Of a stretch of 64,000 nucleotides of DNA, positions 59,210 through 64,000 are shown piece by piece (positions within the stretch are counted from its first letter, which is position 1; each line of letters starts with the position of its first letter). A program made the position numbers and the translations under genes. Source of the DNA: Pelagibacteraceae bacterium AG-345-F21 (lineage in GTDB: Bacteria; Pseudomonadota; Alphaproteobacteria; Pelagibacterales; Pelagibacteraceae); contig QCAW01000004.1 of NCBI GenBank assembly GCA_003281795.1, positions 1-64,000 of the forward strand, in the 5' to 3' direction. The notes beneath the pieces were generated by a model. It did not search any database and had not been told where the DNA came from. It saw nothing but the letters and a program-made list of their open reading frames with translations.

Positions 59210-59568
59210 TGGAAAAGAACAATAATATTATTAAAGCGATAAACAAAAATGTGAGAACAAGTCCAAGAAAACTTGCTTTAGTTTGTAATTTTATAAAAGG
59301 AAAAAAAGCAGATATAGCTTTAAGAGACTTAGAATTTTCAAGAAAGAGAATTTCTAAAGATGTTAGTAAAACTGTTAAGTCTGCAATTTCTAATGCTGAA
59401 AACAACTATCAGTATGATATTGACAATTTATTTGTAAAAGAAGCTTATGTTGGTAAATCTTTAGTGATGAAAAGATACAGACCTCGTGCCAAAGGACGAG
59501 CTAGTCCAATTAAAAAACCATTTAGCAGAATAACTATAGTGCTAGAAGAAAAAAAAGGTAGCAAATAA
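59209..59568 (+). CDS. rplV: 50S ribosomal protein L22
   Basis: [36 protein letters not shown]. Confidence 0.96.
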   Translation: MEKNNNIIKAINKNVRTSPRKLALVCNFIKGKKADIALRDLEFSRKRISKDVSKTVKSAISNAENNYQYDIDNLFVKEAYVGKSLVMKRYRPRAKGRASPIKKPFSRITIVLEEKKGSK

Positions 59569-60254
59569 TGGGACAAAAAATAAATCCAATAGGTTTTAGA
59601 CTTGGTATTAATAGAGGTTGGGACTCAACATGGTTTGCAAAGAAAAAAGACTTTGGAAAGTATCTAATTGAAGACTTTAAAATAAGAAATTATATTAAAA
59701 AAAATATAGTTAACTCTGGTGTTTCAGAAATTATAATTGAAAGATCTTCAAAAAAATGCACCGTATCTATCCATACATCAAGACCTGGGTTTGTTATTGG
59801 AAAGAAAGGTGCAGATATAGAAAAAATTAAAAAAAACATTATGAAAATTACAGAAAATGACGTTATAGTAAATATTAAAGAAATTAAAAAGCCGGAGTTG
59901 AATGCAAATTTAGTTGCGGAAAATATTGCTCAACAATTGGTTAAAAGAATAGCTTATCGAAGAGCAATGAAAAGAGCTATGCAGTCAGCCATGAGATTAA
60001 ATGCAAAGGGAATCAAAGTCATGTTGAGCGGGAGATTAGCTGGAAATGAAATAGCTAGGACAGAATGGCTGAGAGAAGGAAGTATTCCGTCTCACACTTT
60101 AAGAGCTGACATCGACTACGGTTTTGGGGAAGCGTTAACAACTTATGGAATAATCGGTGTTAAGGTATGGATTTATAAAGGTGAACTAATGGCAAAAGAT
60201 GTTGAAAAAGAAAAAAAAGAAAGGGTAAAAAATGCTACAGCCAGTAAGAACTAA
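59568..60254 (+). CDS. rpsC: 30S ribosomal protein S3
   Basis: [16 protein letters not shown] domain [14 protein letters not shown]. Confidence 0.97.
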   Translation: MGQKINPIGFRLGINRGWDSTWFAKKKDFGKYLIEDFKIRNYIKKNIVNSGVSEIIIERSSKKCTVSIHTSRPGFVIGKKGADIEKIKKNIMKITENDVIVNIKEIKKPELNANLVAENIAQQLVKRIAYRRAMKRAMQSAMRLNAKGIKVMLSGRLAGNEIARTEWLREGSIPSHTLRADIDYGFGEALTTYGIIGVKVWIYKGELMAKDVEKEKKERVKNATASKN

Positions 60255-60636
60255 ATATAGAAAAGCATTTAAAGGCAGAATACATGGAAAAGCATCGAGA
60301 GCTATTAAATTAAATTATGGTCAATTTGGCTTAAAGGCTATGGAACCAGAAAGAGTTATTGGTAAACAAATAGAGGCTGCTAGAGTTGCTTTGACAAGAT
60401 ATATGAAGAGAACCGGAAAAGTATGGACTAGAATATTTCCAAACATACCTGTATCTAAGAAGCCAACTGAAGTTCGAATGGGTAAAGGGAAAGGTTCACC
60501 AGAGTATTACGCTTGTAGAGTAAAACCTGGAAGGATTATTTTTGAAGTCGATGGTGTAACAGAAGAAGTAGCAAAAATTGCTCTCTATAAGGCTTCAGCA
60601 AAGCTACCAATCAAAACAAAATTTATTAAAAGGTAG
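60232..60636 (+). CDS. rplP: 50S ribosomal protein L16
   Basis: [40 protein letters not shown]. Confidence 0.97.
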   Translation: MLQPVRTKYRKAFKGRIHGKASRAIKLNYGQFGLKAMEPERVIGKQIEAARVALTRYMKRTGKVWTRIFPNIPVSKKPTEVRMGKGKGSPEYYACRVKPGRIIFEVDGVTEEVAKIALYKASAKLPIKTKFIKR

Positions 60637-60639
60637 ATT

Positions 60640-60828
60640 ATGGCAAATAAAAAAGAAGATAAAAAATTAACAAAAGATCAAGCTGAAAAAAAAATTCAGG
60701 TTTTGAAAAAGGACTTATTTAACATTAGATTCAGGAAAATTAATAATCAGGTAGAAAATCCAGCTCAATACAATGAAATAAAAAAGAATATAGCTAGGCT
60801 TTATACAACAATTAAAAATACAAAATGA
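60640..60828 (+). CDS. rpmC: 50S ribosomal protein L29
   Basis: Size, position and L29-like helical sequence. Confidence 0.88.
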   Translation: MANKKEDKKLTKDQAEKKIQVLKKDLFNIRFRKINNQVENPAQYNEIKKNIARLYTTIKNTK

Positions 60829-61052
60829 CAAAAAAAATATTAAAGGGTGTAGTTATCAGCGCTAAAAATAACAAAACTATAGTTGTTGAAGTTACCAGAA
60901 AATTTAAACATCCATTTTATGAAAAAGTAATCAAAAGAACAAAAAAATATCACGCTCATGATGAAGCAAATAAATTTAAAGAAGGTGAAAAGGTTTCCAT
61001 AATAGAGTGCAAACCAATTTCAAAGAAAAAAACATGGCAGGTAATTAAATAA
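60825..61052 (+). CDS. rpsQ: 30S ribosomal protein S17
   Basis: [28 protein letters not shown]. Confidence 0.95.
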   Translation: MTKKILKGVVISAKNNKTIVVEVTRKFKHPFYEKVIKRTKKYHAHDEANKFKEGEKVSIIECKPISKKKTWQVIK

Positions 61053-61420
61053 TGATTCAGGTACAAACAGAATTAATGGTAGCAGATAATACTGGAGCAA
61101 AAAGAGTTGAATGTATTAAAGTTCTTGGAGGATCAAAAAGAAGATATGCTGCTGTAGGAGATTTAATAGTGATAAGTGTAAAAGACGCTATACCTAAGGG
61201 GAAAGTTAAAAAAGGCGCAGTTCATAAAGCAGTTGTGGTAAGAACAAGAAAAGAAATTTATAGAGATGATGGCTCTAAAGTTCAATTTGATACTAATGCT
61301 GTTGTTTTAACAGATGAAAAAGGTGAACCAATAGGAACAAGAATATTCGGCCCTGTTACAAGAGAGCTAAGAACAAAAGGCCATACAAAAATTATTTCAC
61401 TAGCTCCGGAGGTTCTTTAA
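61052..61420 (+). CDS. rplN: 50S ribosomal protein L14
   Basis: [33 protein letters not shown]. Confidence 0.98.
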   Translation: MIQVQTELMVADNTGAKRVECIKVLGGSKRRYAAVGDLIVISVKDAIPKGKVKKGAVHKAVVVRTRKEIYRDDGSKVQFDTNAVVLTDEKGEPIGTRIFGPVTRELRTKGHTKIISLAPEVL

Positions 61421-61660
61421 ATGAATTATAAAAAAGGCTTACAGGTTAAAATAATGACGGGCAAAGATAAGGGGAAAACTGGGGAGATATTAGAAATAGA
61501 TAGAAAATTAAACAGGATTAAAGTTAAAACAATTAATATGATAAAAAAGCATTTAAAACCCACAAAAGATAATAAAGGGGGAATTATCTCAAAAGAAAAT
61601 TTTATTAATTGGTCTAATGTTAAAAACTTAGATGTAGATAAAAAAGAAAAAAAAAAGTAG
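61421..61660 (+). CDS. rplX: 50S ribosomal protein L24
   Basis: KOW motif VKIMTGKDKGKTGEIL. Confidence 0.94.
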   Translation: MNYKKGLQVKIMTGKDKGKTGEILEIDRKLNRIKVKTINMIKKHLKPTKDNKGGIISKENFINWSNVKNLDVDKKEKKK

Positions 61661-61666
61661 GTAAAA

Positions 61667-62218
61667 ATGACTCCAAGGCTTAAAGCAACATACGATAAAG
61701 AAATTGTAACCAAATTAATGAGCAAACTTAATGTGAAGAATAAACATGAAGTTCCAAAAATAAAAAAGATAATTTTAAATATGGGTTTAGGTGAAGAGGG
61801 GTCAGACAATAAAAAACTAAAATCATGCGTTGATGATCTATCACTAATAGCTGGACAAAAGCCAATAATTACAAAATTTAAAAAATCAATCTCAAATTTT
61901 AAAACTAGAAAAGGTGCAAATGCTGGAGCAAAAGTTACTTTAAGAGCAACAAAAATGTACGAATTTATAGATAGGTTAGTTAATATAGCTTTACCACGTA
62001 TTAAGGATTTTAGAGGATTGCCTTTAAAAGGTATTGATAGTTCTTTTAATTATTCATTCGGTATTAGGGAGCACATCATTTTTCCTGAAGTAAATTTTGA
62101 CAAAGTTGATAAAATAAGAGGTTTAGACATAAGTATTGTTACATCAAGTAATTCCAAGGAAGGGACTTTTGAATTACTTAAAGAATTTAATTTCCCAATA
62201 ATAAATAAAAAAAACTGA
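61667..62218 (+). CDS. rplE: 50S ribosomal protein L5
   Basis: [28 protein letters not shown]. Confidence 0.96.
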   Translation: MTPRLKATYDKEIVTKLMSKLNVKNKHEVPKIKKIILNMGLGEEGSDNKKLKSCVDDLSLIAGQKPIITKFKKSISNFKTRKGANAGAKVTLRATKMYEFIDRLVNIALPRIKDFRGLPLKGIDSSFNYSFGIREHIIFPEVNFDKVDKIRGLDISIVTSSNSKEGTFELLKEFNFPIINKKN

Positions 62219-62225
62219 GGTAAAA

Positions 62226-62531
62226 ATGGCAAAAAAAAGTGCAATACAAAAAAATTTAAAAAGAATGAAGCTTGTTAAAAAATATGAAAAAAAAAGAGCA
62301 GCTTTAAAAAAAATTATTAAAAATAAAAAATTAGAACTTTCAGAAAGATTTGAAGCTCAATTGAAACTAAACAAACTTCCAAAAAATTCTGCAAAAGCGA
62401 GAATAAGAAATCGTTGTGAGGTATCAGGTAGGCCTCATGGTGTATATAGAAAATTAAAAATATCCAGAATTGCCCTAAGAGATATGGCATCTGCTGGAAA
62501 AATACCTGGAATGACAAAATCAAGTTGGTAG
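62226..62531 (+). CDS. rpsN: 30S ribosomal protein S14 (zinc-free type)
   Basis: [43 protein letters not shown]. Confidence 0.97.
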   Translation: MAKKSAIQKNLKRMKLVKKYEKKRAALKKIIKNKKLELSERFEAQLKLNKLPKNSAKARIRNRCEVSGRPHGVYRKLKISRIALRDMASAGKIPGMTKSSW

Positions 62532-62538
62532 GAGAATT

Positions 62539-62937
62539 ATGACATTAACAGATCCTGTAGGAGATATGTTTTCAAGAATAAGGAATGGTCAAATGAGATC
62601 ATTGGAGTCAATTAATATTCCTTCTTCTAATTTTAGAAAAAATATTTTAGAGATACTAAAAATTGAAGGTTTTATAAAAGATTATTTTATTGAAAAGAAA
62701 GAGAACAATAAGATTACGTTAAGAATAAACCTTAAATATTTTGAGGGAAATCCAGTTATAAAAGAAATAAAAAGGATTTCTAAACCCGGAAGAAGAGTTT
62801 ATTCAAGAGCTACAAGTATACCAAGAGTTATGAATGGCTTAGGCTTAGCCATTCTTTCAACACCTAAGGGTGTTATGACGGACACAGAAGCAAGAAAAAA
62901 CAATCTGGGTGGCGAAATAATATGTAGGATATTTTAA
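62539..62937 (+). CDS. rpsH: 30S ribosomal protein S8
   Basis: DPVGDMFSRIRNGQ; LGLAILSTPKGVMTDTEARKNNLGGEIICRIF. Confidence 0.97.
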   Translation: MTLTDPVGDMFSRIRNGQMRSLESINIPSSNFRKNILEILKIEGFIKDYFIEKKENNKITLRINLKYFEGNPVIKEIKRISKPGRRVYSRATSIPRVMNGLGLAILSTPKGVMTDTEARKNNLGGEIICRIF

Positions 62938-63482
62938 TGTCAAAAATAGGAAAAAAAAATATAATTGTACCGAAAGAGTCAAGCATCAAGATTGATGGCG
63001 GGAACTTGACTATAACTGGACCGAAGGGGACTAAAACACTATCAATTAATGATAAAATCTTTTCTTCAAAACTAAATGAAAAAAATGAATTTCAAATTTT
63101 GCCTCTTGATAAAAAAATTGATAAAAAAACTTCAGTTATGTGGGGTACTTATAGGAGCTTAATTAATAATGCAGTAGCAGGAGTTTCTAGCGGGCATGAA
63201 AAAATTTTAAATTTAAACGGTGTTGGATTTAGAGCTAACATGAAAGGAGATGCCTTAAACTTACAAATAGGTTTTAGCCACGATGTTAACTTTAAAATTC
63301 CTAAAGAAATAAAGATTACTGTAGAAAAGCAGACGACTATAAAAATAGTTGGTGTAGATAAAGATTTAGTTTCAAAAGTTGCAGCGGATATTAAAAATTT
63401 AAAGCCTGTTGAGCCATATAAGGCTAAAGGTATAACCGAAAAAGGCCAATTTGTTTTAAGAAAAGAAGGTAAAAAGAAATAA
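62937..63482 (+). CDS. rplF: 50S ribosomal protein L6
   Basis: [35 protein letters not shown]. Confidence 0.96.
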   Translation: MSKIGKKNIIVPKESSIKIDGGNLTITGPKGTKTLSINDKIFSSKLNEKNEFQILPLDKKIDKKTSVMWGTYRSLINNAVAGVSSGHEKILNLNGVGFRANMKGDALNLQIGFSHDVNFKIPKEIKITVEKQTTIKIVGVDKDLVSKVAADIKNLKPVEPYKAKGITEKGQFVLRKEGKKK

Positions 63483-63483
63483 A

Positions 63484-63837
63484 ATGAAAAAGATCAACAA
63501 TAAAATAAAGCGAAGATTAAGAAATAGAAAAAAACTTAAAAAGGTAAGTAATAGTAGATATAGAATTTCAATTTCTAAATCTTTAAATAATCTTTTCGCC
63601 CAAATAATTGATGACAAAGAAAAAAAAACATTAGTTTCTGCTACATCAATTGAAAAAGAAATCAAAAAAAATAAAATTAAAAAAATGGAAAAATCAACTT
63701 TGATTGGTGAAATCTTAGCAAAAAGAGCTAAAGAAAAAAAAATAGTCGAAGTCTATTTTGATAGAGGTGAATACAAATATCATGGTAGAATAAAAGCTTT
63801 TGCTGAAACCTTAAGAAAAAACGGATTAAAATTTTAA
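63484..63837 (+). CDS. rplR: 50S ribosomal protein L18
   Basis: [39 protein letters not shown]. Confidence 0.95.
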   Translation: MKKINNKIKRRLRNRKKLKKVSNSRYRISISKSLNNLFAQIIDDKEKKTLVSATSIEKEIKKNKIKKMEKSTLIGEILAKRAKEKKIVEVYFDRGEYKYHGRIKAFAETLRKNGLKF

Positions 63838-63838
63838 T

Positions 63839-64000
63839 ATGCCTGAATATAAAAAACCAGAAAGCGATATAAAAGAAAAACTAGTTGCAATTAATAGAAT
63901 TACAAAAGTTGTAAAAGGTGGTCGTAGATTCGGATTTGCAGCTTTGGTTGTTGTAGGCAACCAAAAAGGATCTGTTGGAATAGGTCAAGGTAAATCTAAG
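63839..64000 (+). CDS. rpsE: 30S ribosomal protein S5, N-terminal part (truncated by window edge)
   Basis: [54 protein letters not shown]. Confidence 0.95.
   Translation, partial: MPEYKKPESDIKEKLVAINRITKVVKGGRRFGFAALVVVGNQKGSVGIGQGKSK

Noticed and set aside
1-64000. CRISPR arrays, rRNA operon, transposases, prophage structural genes, toxin-antitoxin pairs
   Set aside because: None seen in the sequence or ORF track.

Overview
AT-rich alphaproteobacterial chromosome segment that looks like SAR11/Pelagibacterales, judged from gene content and order, compact spacing and low GC. Core blocks: nrdAB, proXW, prpCB, glmU(C-terminal half)-glmS, aroG (class II), nadE, cysS, cimA, rpsD, grxD-bolA-purLQSCB, map, sfsA, and a long tuf/secE-nusG/rplKAJL/rpoBC/str/S10/spc ribosomal block running to the right edge. 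An accessory region lies at about 24.3-39.5 kb. Its most striking feature is a tandem array around tRNA-Leu(UAA): two 39-nt 5'-half tRNA-Leu fragments (25295-25333, 30634-30672) lie upstream of the intact gene (32007-32092). They separate two cargo modules of about 5.3 kb and 1.37 kb. Each tRNA junction carries helically phased 11-bp iterons (ACTAGAGCA-like) at fixed distances: 103 bp upstream of the tRNA start at copies 2 and 3, and 126/127 bp downstream of the core at copies 1 and 2. A further shared motif sits exactly 40 bp after the core. The junctions read as attL, attP-like and attR sites of a tandemly accreted integrase-less element with reversed (5'-half) tRNA polarity. Module 1 carries six consecutive type IV pilin-like genes with nearly identical 5' blocks and unrelated 3' parts, a possible diversification cassette array. 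A second accessory locus (33.0-39.5 kb) combines DUF4956, a CotH-like kinase fused to a beta-helix, and a VTC-domain protein. No rRNA, CRISPR array or recognisable transposase/integrase was seen.
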